58,054 nt of DNA from CAZMVU01 sp964569295 (GTDB lineage: Bacteria; Hydrogenedentota; Hydrogenedentia; Hydrogenedentales; JAGMZX01). The stretch lies in NCBI GenBank assembly GCA_964569295.1, contig CAZMVU010000007.1, forward strand, positions 1 through 58,054. The letters are read 5' to 3'. Positions 8,788 to 17,439 of this stretch are shown here, in pieces. Position 1 is the first letter of the stretch, and every line of letters begins with the position of its first letter. Made by a program: the position numbers and the translations under genes. Under the pieces are notes generated by a model that made no database searches, was not told the origin of the DNA, and saw only the letters and a list, made by a program, of their open reading frames with translations.

Positions 8788-10137
8788 CTACAGCGACCGC
8801 TTCCATTCACGGTGCAGATCGCGCATGCGCCGGACCATCTCGGGGTGATCATCGGCGAGGTTGACCGTTTCCGTCACGTCTTCATCCAGGTTGCTCAGAA
8901 AGAAAGGAACTTTTTCGAGTTTCTTGCCGCGGTGTGTGGTGCCGTGCCCATTGGCGACGAGTTTCCATGGCCCCTCGCGCACGGCCCAGCTTCCGCCCGA
9001 ATCCCACTGCACGACTTCGTGGGGCGAGCCGGCGCCCTCGCGGATGACCCCGCTGATGTCCAGCCCATCGATCTTGTGATCACCTGGGTCCACGCCGGCG
9101 AGTGCGGCCAGCGTGGGCAGCCAGTCCATGCTGTGACCGAGTTGGTCCCGGGTTTCGCCTTCCGGCAGCGTGCCCGGCCATGAGATGATGCACGGCACGC
9201 GAATGCCGCCTTCCCACAGGGTGAACTTGTGTCCCCGGTAGGGGCCTGCCCAGCCGCCGCCGAAGAACGCACGCTCTTCCGTGCTGTGACCATGGTCGCT
9301 GAGGTAGACGATGATCGTGTCTTCCCGAAGGCCCAGTTCGTCGACCTTCCCCATGACCTCGCCAATCTTCTCGTCCATGGTGGAGATGAAGGCGGCGTAT
9401 TTGTTGCGCGGGTGTTCCATGTCCTCATACCGTTCCCGATGTGCTTCCGTGCCCTGGTACGGATAGTGCGGCACGTTGAACGGCAGAAACATGAAGAACG
9501 GCTGATCCTGGTTTTCTTCGATGAACCGGTGGGATTCGCGCACCACCAGGTCGGGGAAGAACTCCCCGTCTTCCCACACCATGTCCTCGTTACGCCAGAG
9601 GTCGTGCCGGTTCGGGCCGCTCCAGTAGAAGAAATGCGAGTAGTTGTCGATGCAGCCGTGCTTGTGGCCGAAGAATTCATCGAACCCTTGCGCGTTCGGA
9701 CTGAGCTCCGGCTTGTGCCCGAGGTGCCACTTGCCGAAGCAGGCCGTCTTGTAGCCAGCCGACTTGAACACCTCCGCAAGGGTGACTTGTTCGTTCGGCA
9801 GGCCGTTGTCCTGCCCCACATTCCCCGGAACCCCGGCCGCATGCGGATACTTCCCGGTGAGCAGACACGCGCGGGAGGGCGAACACACGGGCGCGCCCAC
9901 GTAGAACTGGGTGAACCGCACCCCGCGCTTTGCCAGGGCGTCGATATTGGGCGTATACAAGTCTTCCGCCCCGTAGCAGTTGGCGTCGAGCGAGCCCTGG
10001 TCATCGGCAAGAATGACGATAATGTTGGGCGGACGCTTCCCCTGTGCCGCGGCCATGTTGAAGGCTCCCGCCGGCGCGGCACACGCCGCCGCGCTCATGC
10101 CCAGAACCCGCAGAAAATCGCGTCGTGTGAATGGCAT
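8788..10137 (-). CDS. Tat-exported sulfatase (formylglycine type)
   Basis: 449 residues with a twin-arginine signal (TRRDFLRVLGMSAAACA). The metal-binding start of the alkaline phosphatase/sulfatase fold is ILADDQG (Asp45, Asp46). The sulfatase signature CSPSR lies at 85-89, where Cys85 would be converted to formylglycine by a maturase; no maturase is in this window. It hydrolyses a sulfate ester, probably on a polysaccharide, in the periplasm. The start at 10137 has GGGAGGG about 8 bases upstream. A truncated Tat leader with its own strong ribosome site lies 77 bases upstream on the same strand. Confidence 0.92.
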   Translation of the reverse strand: MPFTRRDFLRVLGMSAAACAAPAGAFNMAAAQGKRPPNIIVILADDQGSLDANCYGAEDLYTPNIDALAKRGVRFTQFYVGAPVCSPSRACLLTGKYPHAAGVPGNVGQDNGLPNEQVTLAEVFKSAGYKTACFGKWHLGHKPELSPNAQGFDEFFGHKHGCIDNYSHFFYWSGPNRHDLWRNEDMVWEDGEFFPDLVVRESHRFIEENQDQPFFMFLPFNVPHYPYQGTEAHRERYEDMEHPRNKYAAFISTMDEKIGEVMGKVDELGLREDTIIVYLSDHGHSTEERAFFGGGWAGPYRGHKFTLWEGGIRVPCIISWPGTLPEGETRDQLGHSMDWLPTLAALAGVDPGDHKIDGLDISGVIREGAGSPHEVVQWDSGGSWAVREGPWKLVANGHGTTHRGKKLEKVPFFLSNLDEDVTETVNLADDHPEMVRRMRDLHREWKRSL

Positions 10138-10214
10138 TGTTCCGCCCTCCCGTTCTTACCCCGTTCCGAGACCACATGGTTACTGGCTGACCAACGAGCC
10201 TTGCCCATTTCCTG

Positions 10215-10334
10215 TCAACACGATGGCAGCCGGCCGGACGTTTCCGCTGCGCGCGTATGCGAACCCACCGCCAGGGCGCCGGCCGCGGAGGCCATGAGAA
10301 ATGCACGTCGAGAGAGGCCGTTTCTACCTGACAT
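10215..10334 (-). pseudogene. Truncated Tat-signal gene remnant (39 codons)
   Basis: An ATG at 10334 follows a strong ribosome site (GAGAGGAG) and opens a textbook twin-arginine leader (LSRRAFLMASAAGALAVG) through an A-x-A-like cleavage region (TRAAE), then stops at TGA after 39 residues. Nothing of a mature protein follows, because the sulfatase begins 77 bases later. The simplest reading is an exported enzyme gene of this region that lost its body by deletion. A short translated leader upstream of the sulfatase is possible but less likely. Confidence 0.65.
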
Positions 10335-10540
10335 ATCAGCGCTCCTCTCGTTTGAGGCATTCTACCAACTGGCGCATGGTGGACCAACCCGGAACATCCC
10401 CGAAATGGGCGCGCTGAACCTTGCCAAGGTGTGCTCGGCGCATGCGGGTATTACACAGGGGGGGCTTCGCGCTTCTCCCGGCTGTCCGGTTTTTGCCGGC
10501 GTGCTTGCGCACACAGGGCCGGATGACGACAATTGGATAT

Positions 10541-11407
10541 ATGTTTACACGCGTCTTGAACAAAGCGGTTGTTCTGCTGGTCACGGGGCTGTTTGGCCTC
10601 GCTGCGGGCTGTGCCACCACCCCCGCATCCGATGTGGAAGCGCATGGCGAAGATGCCCCGGGCGGCAAAAGCGCGTCTAACCAGATACGTGCGGCGCGTG
10701 CAGCCGTGAAAGCAAATCCCGGTGACCCGGAGGCGCACTATGCCCTGGGCAATACGTACTATGATTGCGCACACTATGCAGAGGCTGTCAGCGCGTATGA
10801 GGCGGCAATCGCGCGTGACCCGCAACATGCCCGGGCCTACACCAACTTGGGGCTGTCATTACGGAAGCTGGGCCATTTCGAGGCAGCCATCGCAGCATAT
10901 GAACAGGCCCTCGAACACGAGCCCGGCGACGTGACCACCCTGCACAATCTGTTGCATGCAACAGGCCTCGCGGGCGACTTCAGCAAGCACTACCGCTACA
11001 CCCAAATACTGGCGGAGCAATTGCCGGACGATGCCAGGGCACAGGCGGCGTATGCGCGGGTGCTTATGCGGCAGGAGCGCTACGAGGCGGCCATTCCAGT
11101 GGTGGAGCGGCTCATGGCACTCGAGCCGGGCACCGCCGAGGATCACTACGTGATCGGCGAGTGCTATTACAACCTGGGGGACACGGACCGCGCGGAGGCG
11201 GCGTGGCGCAACGCCCTGGGATGTGCGCCGGAACACGGCCCCACGCTCGAGGCCTTGGCGGTCTTGTATTGGGCGTCCGGCGCGTATGACCAGGCGTGGG
11301 CATTTGTCGCGCAGTGCCGGAAACACGGCGTGTCGCTGGACCCGCTGTTTATCGAAGGGTTGCAGAACGACTCGGGCCGCAGCGCGCCGCCGGTGCCCGC
11401 GCAATGA
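10541..11407 (+). CDS. TPR-repeat lipoprotein
   Basis: 288 residues from the ATG at 10541. The lipoprotein signal (MFTRVLNKAVVLLVTGLFG) ends in the lipobox LAAGC. An alternative ATG at 10523 has a slightly better upstream AGGG and would add six residues. The body is five to six tetratricopeptide repeats (PEAHYALGNTYYDCAHYAEA, ARAYTNLGLSLRKLGHFEAA and later units), typical of protein-protein scaffolds. It is probably anchored to the outer or inner membrane. The beta-propeller lipoprotein gene follows 88 bases downstream on the same strand. The partner is unknown. Confidence 0.85.
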   Translation: MFTRVLNKAVVLLVTGLFGLAAGCATTPASDVEAHGEDAPGGKSASNQIRAARAAVKANPGDPEAHYALGNTYYDCAHYAEAVSAYEAAIARDPQHARAYTNLGLSLRKLGHFEAAIAAYEQALEHEPGDVTTLHNLLHATGLAGDFSKHYRYTQILAEQLPDDARAQAAYARVLMRQERYEAAIPVVERLMALEPGTAEDHYVIGECYYNLGDTDRAEAAWRNALGCAPEHGPTLEALAVLYWASGAYDQAWAFVAQCRKHGVSLDPLFIEGLQNDSGRSAPPVPAQ

Positions 11408-11495
11408 CACATCTGTGCGGAATCCTTGTATAATAAGAAGCAAAAGAGCAAACGCCGCATACGGGGCGCTTGTTGCCAACAGGGGAGACCACCCG

Positions 11496-14273
11496 ATGCG
11501 TTACACCGTGCGTTTTGTCAGTCTGTTATTGGTAGCAGGGCTCCTGGCAGGTTGTCCGTTCTTGGACCCGTCCGGAAACCACCGCTTTACAACCGCCGAC
11601 CCGAACAACCGGTTCCATGAGCCATTGCTCGACGCACCGGCCAACGAAACCGACGGCGAGGGTGAGGATTTCGAACTGGGAAGCGGCGAAGAACGGGAGG
11701 TGGTCGAGCCCGATGTCATCCGGCGCGACGGCAACCTGTTGTATGTGTTGAACCAGCACCGCGGCCTGAGCATCGTCGATCTCGATGAACAGCGCCTGCT
11801 GGCCCAGGTGCCGACCATGGGGTATCCGCGCGATTTGTACCTTGTGGGCGACCGGGCCTATGTCCTTGTGGCGGGCGCCATGGTGTTGAATCCGGAGGCG
11901 GGGGAAGAAGAACTCCTCGAATACAACATCCAGTCGCAGCTCTATGTCGTGGATGTAAGCACACCGGCGTCCGCGGCGGTTCTCGGGCGGTTCGGACTCG
12001 ATGGCGACTTACAGGACAGCCGTCTCGTGGGTGATGTGCTCTATGCCATCTCCGCCGAGTACACCTGGTCATGGGTCGAGGACGCCGTCGTCAAGCAGCA
12101 GCAGAGCGCGTCGTGGGTAACGAGCGTGAATGTGGCGGACCCCGACAATATCTACGAAGCGGACAACCTGAGCTTCGCCGGATTCGGCGATGTAATCCAG
12201 GCGACCAACTTCGCCATTTTCGTGGCGGCGCCGGACCAAAACGCCCACACCACAAACATTACCTACATCGACATCAGCGATCCGGCCGGCGCCATCGTGG
12301 TGCGCGGCACAACCGCAGTGCCCGGCAAAGTACCCGACCGGTTCAAGATGGACGCCTACAACGGCGTGCTGCGCGTCGTCTCGAACACATGGCGGCCCGA
12401 GCGCGATGTATACGTGACGACGGTTGACCTGGCCGACCCGGACAACCTCTCAACACTCGGGCATACGAGCATAGCGGGCGCTGCGGGCGAAACGCTCTTC
12501 GCCACCCGTTTCGACGGCCCCAAAGCCTACGTGGTCACCTTCCTCGTGGTGGACCCATTGTTCGTGCTCGACCTGTCAGATCCGGCGAACCCGATCGTGG
12601 CGGGAGAACTCGAGGTGCCCGGCTGGTCCACCCACATCGAGCCCCAGGGCGATCGCCTTGTTGCACTCGGGGTGGACGACACCGATGGCCGCCAGGTGAA
12701 GGTGAGCCTCTATGATGTGAGCACGCCCACGGCGCCCGCCGAACTCGATGTGATCAGCTTCGGCGAGGGCTGGGCATGGTCCACTGCCTACAACGATGTG
12801 AAAGCCTTTACCGTGCTCGAGGACACGCTCATTGTGCCGTTCAATGGCTGGAGCGAGGAGGGCGGATTCGACCGGCTCCAGTTCATATCTTACGACCGAA
12901 ACAGCCTGCACCTGCGCGGGCATGTGGACTTGCAAGGGAATATCCTGCGGTCTTTCGACTATGGCGGCGCGTTCTATGGCGTCACCACGGAACAGGTGGC
13001 CACCATCGAAGGCCCCAACCTCGACAGCCTCGCCGTCACCGGCGCCGTCACGCTCGCGGAATACGTGAGCCACGTACTCCCCCTTGCACAAGGCGGGCGC
13101 GCCGAGATCATTACCCGGCACGATAGCGGCGACACGATTGTGCGCTGCCTTGACGCGGAAGGCCATGCATTGGGCGACACGCAGGTGGCCATGCGCACTG
13201 TGTTGCAGGCCTTTGCCACCGGTGATGCCGTGCTGCTCGTGGCCACGGCGAATGAGGGGGAAAGCCGCTACGAGGTCGTGAAAGTGGACTGTACGGATCC
13301 CAGCGCGCCCAGCGCCGCCGAACTCGCCGTGACTGTGCCCCCGTACTACCCGCCGTGGCGCTGGCGCCCATACCCGCCGATGATCGATGGCCCCGTGCTG
13401 AGCGCGGATGCCGCTGAAGTCGACAGCAAAATGATGGCGAGACCGCCCTACTACTGGCCGAACACGGAACCGGAGCATGTATTCCTCGCGGGGAATTACC
13501 TGGTGCTGCGTTGCCGCCAAACCGATTTCGACACCACCCTTGGCGATCACAGCGCGCAACAGGGATACGCCGTGGTCGATATCGCCGGCTTCGCCTGGGA
13601 CCGCACGGTGGGCCTGGGCTTCGAGGAGATTGTCGGCGTGAACGGCGCCAAAGACAACATCTACGTAACCACGAAGCAGGAGGCCGCCAGTGTCCCCGGC
13701 CGGCCACGCGCGGCCTTCTACATGCGCGAGATTGCGCCCGATGCCGAAGAAGCCGGCCCAGCCGCCAATGTGCCCGGCGCCTTTCTCGATTACGACCCGG
13801 CGAATGGCATTCTGCTTACGCAAGACCAGCAGTACCGCCTCGACAACGCTATGGAGTATGCCATCAAGAGCACCCGCTGGGATGGCGGACCAGTGGCGGA
13901 ATTGGTGGACAGCTTCGTGTTGCCGCAGTATTACGGCGGCATCGAGGTGTCGAACGGGTATGTGTACATTGCCGCGAACGACGACGTCTTTGCGGTGCAA
14001 GGCGTGCGGACCGAAACGGACGGGGAACTCGCGGGCGCCGGCAAGCTCCCAATCAGCCGGAATTACGGCTATCTCGCCGGTGCGAACGGCCCCACGGCCT
14101 ATGCGCTCGTGGGCGGGCGGCTGCTCGTGCCCGGCGACTTCAGCGCGGAACCGCCTGTTGCCATGACCCCCGTGCCGTTGCAGGCCGGCGTGGTCTCCAT
14201 GCGATTTGACGACACCACCGCCTACCTCGCCCTGGGCTATGCGGGTAGTATGACATTGCCCGCGATGCCATAG
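11496..14273 (+). CDS. Lipoprotein with secreted beta-propeller domain
   Basis: 925 residues from the ATG at 11496. This start was chosen over 91 upstream in-frame codons because AGGGGAG lies 7-8 bases before it and a lipoprotein signal follows (MRYTVRFVSLLLVAGLLAGC). The body resembles the secreted beta-propeller family PF09826: repeated blade-like segments (LYVLNQHRGLSIVDL, QLYVVDVSTPASAAVLG, AYVVTFLVVDPLFVLDLSDP), an acidic stretch after the lipobox, and a C-terminal propeller. No catalytic motif is seen. Likely a cell-surface or periplasmic binding protein. It follows the TPR lipoprotein and may be co-transcribed with it. Confidence 0.85.
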   Translation: MRYTVRFVSLLLVAGLLAGCPFLDPSGNHRFTTADPNNRFHEPLLDAPANETDGEGEDFELGSGEEREVVEPDVIRRDGNLLYVLNQHRGLSIVDLDEQRLLAQVPTMGYPRDLYLVGDRAYVLVAGAMVLNPEAGEEELLEYNIQSQLYVVDVSTPASAAVLGRFGLDGDLQDSRLVGDVLYAISAEYTWSWVEDAVVKQQQSASWVTSVNVADPDNIYEADNLSFAGFGDVIQATNFAIFVAAPDQNAHTTNITYIDISDPAGAIVVRGTTAVPGKVPDRFKMDAYNGVLRVVSNTWRPERDVYVTTVDLADPDNLSTLGHTSIAGAAGETLFATRFDGPKAYVVTFLVVDPLFVLDLSDPANPIVAGELEVPGWSTHIEPQGDRLVALGVDDTDGRQVKVSLYDVSTPTAPAELDVISFGEGWAWSTAYNDVKAFTVLEDTLIVPFNGWSEEGGFDRLQFISYDRNSLHLRGHVDLQGNILRSFDYGGAFYGVTTEQVATIEGPNLDSLAVTGAVTLAEYVSHVLPLAQGGRAEIITRHDSGDTIVRCLDAEGHALGDTQVAMRTVLQAFATGDAVLLVATANEGESRYEVVKVDCTDPSAPSAAELAVTVPPYYPPWRWRPYPPMIDGPVLSADAAEVDSKMMARPPYYWPNTEPEHVFLAGNYLVLRCRQTDFDTTLGDHSAQQGYAVVDIAGFAWDRTVGLGFEEIVGVNGAKDNIYVTTKQEAASVPGRPRAAFYMREIAPDAEEAGPAANVPGAFLDYDPANGILLTQDQQYRLDNAMEYAIKSTRWDGGPVAELVDSFVLPQYYGGIEVSNGYVYIAANDDVFAVQGVRTETDGELAGAGKLPISRNYGYLAGANGPTAYALVGGRLLVPGDFSAEPPVAMTPVPLQAGVVSMRFDDTTAYLALGYAGSMTLPAMP

Positions 14274-14333
14274 CGCGACACCACTGTCCAAGACAATTTT
14301 GCGGTAACCGTTGCAGCATAGAAACAGACCGTC

Positions 14334-14353
14334 ATTCCCGCGCAGGCGGGAAT
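14334..14353. repeat. REP-like hairpin (ATTCCCGC/GCGGGAAT)
   Basis: Perfect 8-base arms with a GCAG loop, within the widespread intergenic word GTCATTCCCGC...GCGGGAATCCAG. It lies between two plus-strand genes and has no T-run, so it is more REP-like than a terminator, though it could attenuate read-through. Confidence 0.75.
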
Positions 14354-14484
14354 CCAGTGCCGGTCTTACAGCGGTCCTCTGCGCTTTGGCCGGGCCCCGT
14401 TGATCCGTACGCCTGGTCCGTCAGTTTGCACGGTGACGGCGCCAGAGGGTAGGCTACGCACTCAACCCCAACCAAGGTGCGTGC

Positions 14485-15435
14485 ATGAAAAGTCAGTATG
14501 TAAATACGCTTCAAGAGGGCGACGCCGTCAATGATTATTTCGTGGTGGCGCGCAAGGACCTCCGCCCCACGCAACGCGGCAGTACCTTCCTCGGCATGGT
14601 ATTCAAGGATCGCACGGGCGATATCGGCGGGGTACTGTGGAAAAACGCCGATTCCGTGGCGCGTTTGTTCGAACTGGGCGACGTCGTCAATGTGCGCGGC
14701 AAAGTGCAGACGTACCAGGGCAATTTGCAGGTGCAGGTGCAGGAAGTATGTACGCTGAAGACCGGCGAATACGACAGAACGGATCTGGTGTTCACCCCGG
14801 AATCCGCCAAGCAAGATATCGCCAAACTGCGCACCGTTCTTGATGGCGCCGAAAATACCTGGCTCAAACAGTTGAACACGGCCTTCCTGGACGATCCGGT
14901 TTTTCTCGCGGAATTCGAGAATGCCGCCGCGGCCAAGCGCTGGCACCACGCCTACAGCGGCGGACTCGTGCGCCATTGCGTCGAGATGATGCGCATTGCG
15001 GAGACCGTGGCCGAACTCTTTCCCGAGCTGGATCGGGATCTGCTCATGACCGCCATCTTCCTGCACGATGTCGGGAAACTTACCGAGATGACCCAATCCC
15101 TTTTTATCGACTACACCACCCCCGGTAAGCTTATCGGCCATATCCAGATCGGGGTCGACATGGTGCACGAGCGCATCCGCCAGATTCCCGGTTTCCCGGA
15201 GCCGCTGCGCCTGCAACTCATCCACTGTATCCTCTCGCACCACGGTGAATACGCCAACGGCGCCCCGGTCCTGCCCAAGACCATCGAGGCCATCATGCTG
15301 CACCACATCGACAATTTGGATGCCCAGGCCAGCGCCTTCAACCGCATCATCGCCGAGGCCCGCGAGCGCGGCCAGACCTGGTCGGACTACATGCCCCTCA
15401 TCCAGCGCGTGGTCTATACCAAGGACGATCTGTGA
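14485..15435 (+). CDS. yhaM: YhaM-like OB-fold/HD-domain 3'-5' exoribonuclease
   Basis: 316 residues. Residues 1-100 form an OB-fold nucleic-acid-binding domain (GMVFKDRTGDIGGVLWKN; GDVVNVRGKVQTYQGNLQVQV). Residues 150-290 are an HD hydrolase with metal ligands in order: His154/His155, His164, the HD pair His194-Asp195, His219, His252/253, His274 and Asp276. The domain order and length match Bacillus YhaM (CBF1), which degrades RNA and single-stranded DNA 3' to 5' with a metal cofactor in the cytoplasm. The next gene starts 13 bases downstream, so the two are likely co-transcribed although unrelated in function. Confidence 0.88.
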   Translation: MKSQYVNTLQEGDAVNDYFVVARKDLRPTQRGSTFLGMVFKDRTGDIGGVLWKNADSVARLFELGDVVNVRGKVQTYQGNLQVQVQEVCTLKTGEYDRTDLVFTPESAKQDIAKLRTVLDGAENTWLKQLNTAFLDDPVFLAEFENAAAAKRWHHAYSGGLVRHCVEMMRIAETVAELFPELDRDLLMTAIFLHDVGKLTEMTQSLFIDYTTPGKLIGHIQIGVDMVHERIRQIPGFPEPLRLQLIHCILSHHGEYANGAPVLPKTIEAIMLHHIDNLDAQASAFNRIIAEARERGQTWSDYMPLIQRVVYTKDDL

Positions 15436-15448
15436 GGTACGAGTGCCC

Positions 15449-16990
15449 ATGCGCCCGCGGATACTGCTGCTTGCCCGGGAGCAGGTGCTCCACTGGGTAC
15501 CGCTTTACCGGGCCGCGTTCGCGCGCGCGGCCGACCTGATCACCGCAGGCCCTGCGCTTGACACGGCCTTCCTCGATCAACTCGGCCGCAGCCACCTGCA
15601 AACCACCCACACGCCCAATGACATCGTGACCGATGCCGACGCCGTCGCCGAGATCGCCGCGCAACTCCCCCCCGGCTGGCGCCCGGACCTCGTGGTCGCG
15701 CTGCAATCCGCCATGCACCAATACCGTGATATTGCGGCGCTCACCTGCCCCACGGCCTATATCTCGGTGGACACCTGGCATGACTCGGAAGAATTCCGTG
15801 CCACCCGGGCCTACGACTTCGTGTTCGCGGCGCAACGTGTGTTCCTGCCATATCTCGCGGCCGGCGGTGCGGCACGCGTGGATTGGCTGCCCCTCGCCTG
15901 CGACCCGGCGGTGCATTACCCCGACGGCGCCGCCGCGGACCACGACATCGCCTTTGCGGGGTCGCTCAAGTATGTGGTGAACCAGGAGCGCATCCGCCGG
16001 CTGTACCGGCTGCGGGAGCGGTTCTCCGTCTTTATCAAGCAAGATGTGGGCGGCGACGATCTGTGCCGTGCCTTCGCGCGGGGCAAGCTCGCCTTTAACA
16101 GCGCCATCTCGTGCGACGTGAACATGCGCGTCTTCGAGGTGTTGGCCATGGGCCGGCCTTTGCTGATGAACCGCGACGCAGCAGTGAACGGCCTGTTCGA
16201 TCTCTTCGAAGACGGGCGCCACCTCATCACCTACGGCGACGACAACCTCGAGCAGCAGGCGCGGCGATACCTCGAGGACGATGCCGCACGCGCGGCCATC
16301 GCGAAGGCCGGCCGCGAAGCCGTGCACAACGCCCACACCTACGATCACCGCGTGGCGGCCCTGCTCGATCATGTCCGTGCCGCTATTCCCGCATTCGGCG
16401 AGCCACAAACAAACACACCGCTCTTGCGCACCGGCGGCCGGCTCGTGGACCATCTGCCGAGCGTGCCGGGTCATGTGCTCGACATCGGCCTCGGACTCGA
16501 GCGCTCGAAGCTGGCCCTGCGCCGCCGCGGCGTGGAACGGCTCGAAGGCGTGGGCCGGGATGCCGCGCAACGTGAACGGCGCGCCCGAAGCTACGACGCC
16601 GTCCATGCCTGGCCCCTGCCAGAAGCGCGGCAAGCATGGGACACCGTGCTGTGGACGGCCCCCTTCGGCTACATCCCCCAACCAAACCGCGCCCTCGATG
16701 AGGCGGCGCACCTCCTGCGCGATGGCGGCCTGCTCGTCTTGCGGCTGGCGCCCGAGGAGGTGCGTGCGGCACGGCTTCCCCTCGATCCCGGGCCATGGGA
16801 CCGCTGGTTATACACACACCGCTTCCACCTCGTGCATTTCGAACCGCCGGCCGAAGGACAACCGTGGCTCGTACTGGCGGGCCGCCGCTACAGCCGCACC
16901 CTCCGCGGTCTCACCGATGCGGTGTACCAGCGATTCCCCATACCCGAAGAAGACCCGAACATCACGCTGCCCCCGGAAAGTGCGTGGTAG
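15449..16990 (+). CDS. CgeB-like glycosyltransferase fused to degenerate methyltransferase-like domain
   Basis: 513 residues from the ATG at 15449. A GTG at 15443 has a better-spaced GAGG and is an alternative start. Residues 1-310 resemble CgeB/glycosyltransferase group 1: a first alpha/beta half, then DIAFAGSLKY and the sugar-nucleotide site region FNSAISCDVNMRVFEVLAMG, GLFDLFEDGRHLITY. Residues 340-440 look like a reduced Rossmann methyltransferase (GHVLDIGLGLERSKLALR, then DEAAHLLRDGGLLVLRL), but the glycine-rich AdoMet loop is short, so activity is doubtful. It probably acts on surface glycans or spore/coat-like structures. It is translationally close to the YhaM-like gene. Confidence 0.75.
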   Translation: MRPRILLLAREQVLHWVPLYRAAFARAADLITAGPALDTAFLDQLGRSHLQTTHTPNDIVTDADAVAEIAAQLPPGWRPDLVVALQSAMHQYRDIAALTCPTAYISVDTWHDSEEFRATRAYDFVFAAQRVFLPYLAAGGAARVDWLPLACDPAVHYPDGAAADHDIAFAGSLKYVVNQERIRRLYRLRERFSVFIKQDVGGDDLCRAFARGKLAFNSAISCDVNMRVFEVLAMGRPLLMNRDAAVNGLFDLFEDGRHLITYGDDNLEQQARRYLEDDAARAAIAKAGREAVHNAHTYDHRVAALLDHVRAAIPAFGEPQTNTPLLRTGGRLVDHLPSVPGHVLDIGLGLERSKLALRRRGVERLEGVGRDAAQRERRARSYDAVHAWPLPEARQAWDTVLWTAPFGYIPQPNRALDEAAHLLRDGGLLVLRLAPEEVRAARLPLDPGPWDRWLYTHRFHLVHFEPPAEGQPWLVLAGRRYSRTLRGLTDAVYQRFPIPEEDPNITLPPESAW

Positions 16991-17046
16991 ACGTATTTGG
17001 GCACCGGCACAGCAACGATGGGAGGGCTGGTCTATGACCAGCTTCT

Positions 17047-17099
17047 GAACCCTGTTCTGGCCGGTCTCTGACCGAGCCAGGGCAAGACCGTAGGTCTCC
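17047..17099 (+). repeat. Solo left end of MITE-like repeat
   Basis: Carries GAACCCTGTTCTGGCCGGTCTC, then TGACCGAGCCAGGGCA and AGGTCTCCAG. It duplicates 17267-17321 with two or three changes but lacks the right half of the element. Confidence 0.8.
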
Positions 17100-17108
17100 A
17101 GGTGGGTT

Positions 17109-17223
17109 TTGGCCGGTCTCTGACCGAGCCAGGGCACTGACCGCAGGTCTCCAGAGACCGGAGAGGTAGGAAGAGGAGACCTGAAGGTCGGCACCGTGGC
17201 GCGGTCGGGAGACCGGCCACAAC
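17109..17223 (+). mobile_element. MITE-like palindromic repeat, copy 1
   Basis: 115 bases. Starts TTGGCCGGTCTC and ends with its inverted form GAGACCGGCCACAAC (17209-17223). The inner left part is TGACCGAGCCAGGGCA and the inner right part is GAGACCTGAAGGTCGGCA. Length and both inner halves match copies at 17276-17388 and 27535-27647. No open reading frame is needed to explain it. It is probably moved in trans or is a REP-type element; no matching transposase is in the window. Confidence 0.75.
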
Positions 17224-17225
17224 TC

Positions 17226-17266
17226 AGGTCTCTGACCGAGCCAGGGCACTGACCGCAGGTCTCCAG
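17226..17266 (+). repeat. Partial left half of MITE-like repeat
   Basis: AGGTCTCTGACCGAGCCAGG and the following GACCGCAGGTCTCCAGG repeat the left half of the neighbouring elements but lack GGCC at the outer end and the right half. Confidence 0.75.
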
Positions 17267-17275
17267 GAACCCTGT

Positions 17276-17388
17276 TCTGGCCGGTCTCTGACCGAGCCAG
17301 GGCACTGACCGCAGGTCTCCAGACGGCGCAGGGGAGAAGGGGAGACCTGAAGGTCGGCATGGTGACGCGCTCTGAGACCGGCCACAAC
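17276..17388 (+). mobile_element. MITE-like palindromic repeat, copy 2
   Basis: 113 bases, the same structure as copy 1: outer CTGGCCGGTCTC, inner TGACCGAGCCAGGGCA, right half GAGACCTGAAGGTCGGCA and terminal GAGACCGGCCACAAC at 17374-17388. Only the short centre differs from copy 1. Confidence 0.75.
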
Positions 17389-17439
17389 CAGAGGCCGGAG
17401 ATGGCCCCTCAGTCACCGCGAAACAGGAACAAAACCCAC

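Larger units (their letters stand above)
16991..17439. other. Repeat-filled spacer between convergent genes
   Basis: 449 bases with no gene of its own. Almost all of it (17047-17388) is a nested cluster of MITE-like repeats listed separately. Open frames through it only translate the repeats. It lies between the 3' ends of the glycosyltransferase and histidine kinase genes, a safe site for insertion. Confidence 0.85.

Noticed and set aside
12576..14291. 571-codon open frame on the minus strand
   Set aside because: It lies opposite the beta-propeller gene and shares its third-codon GC pattern; no ribosome site, signal or family. It is a shadow in GC-rich DNA, as are many other long antisense frames (for example 1713-3389 and 51211-53154).
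14334..14353. Terminator between beta-propeller and YhaM-like genes
   Set aside because: Hairpin of 8 pairs lacks a T-run and matches the common REP-like word; treated as a repeat.
17047..17388. Possible CRISPR array
   Set aside because: Repeat units are unequal (41-115 bases), palindromic and partly inverted, with no unique spacers of constant length and no cas genes. MITE-like elements explain them better.
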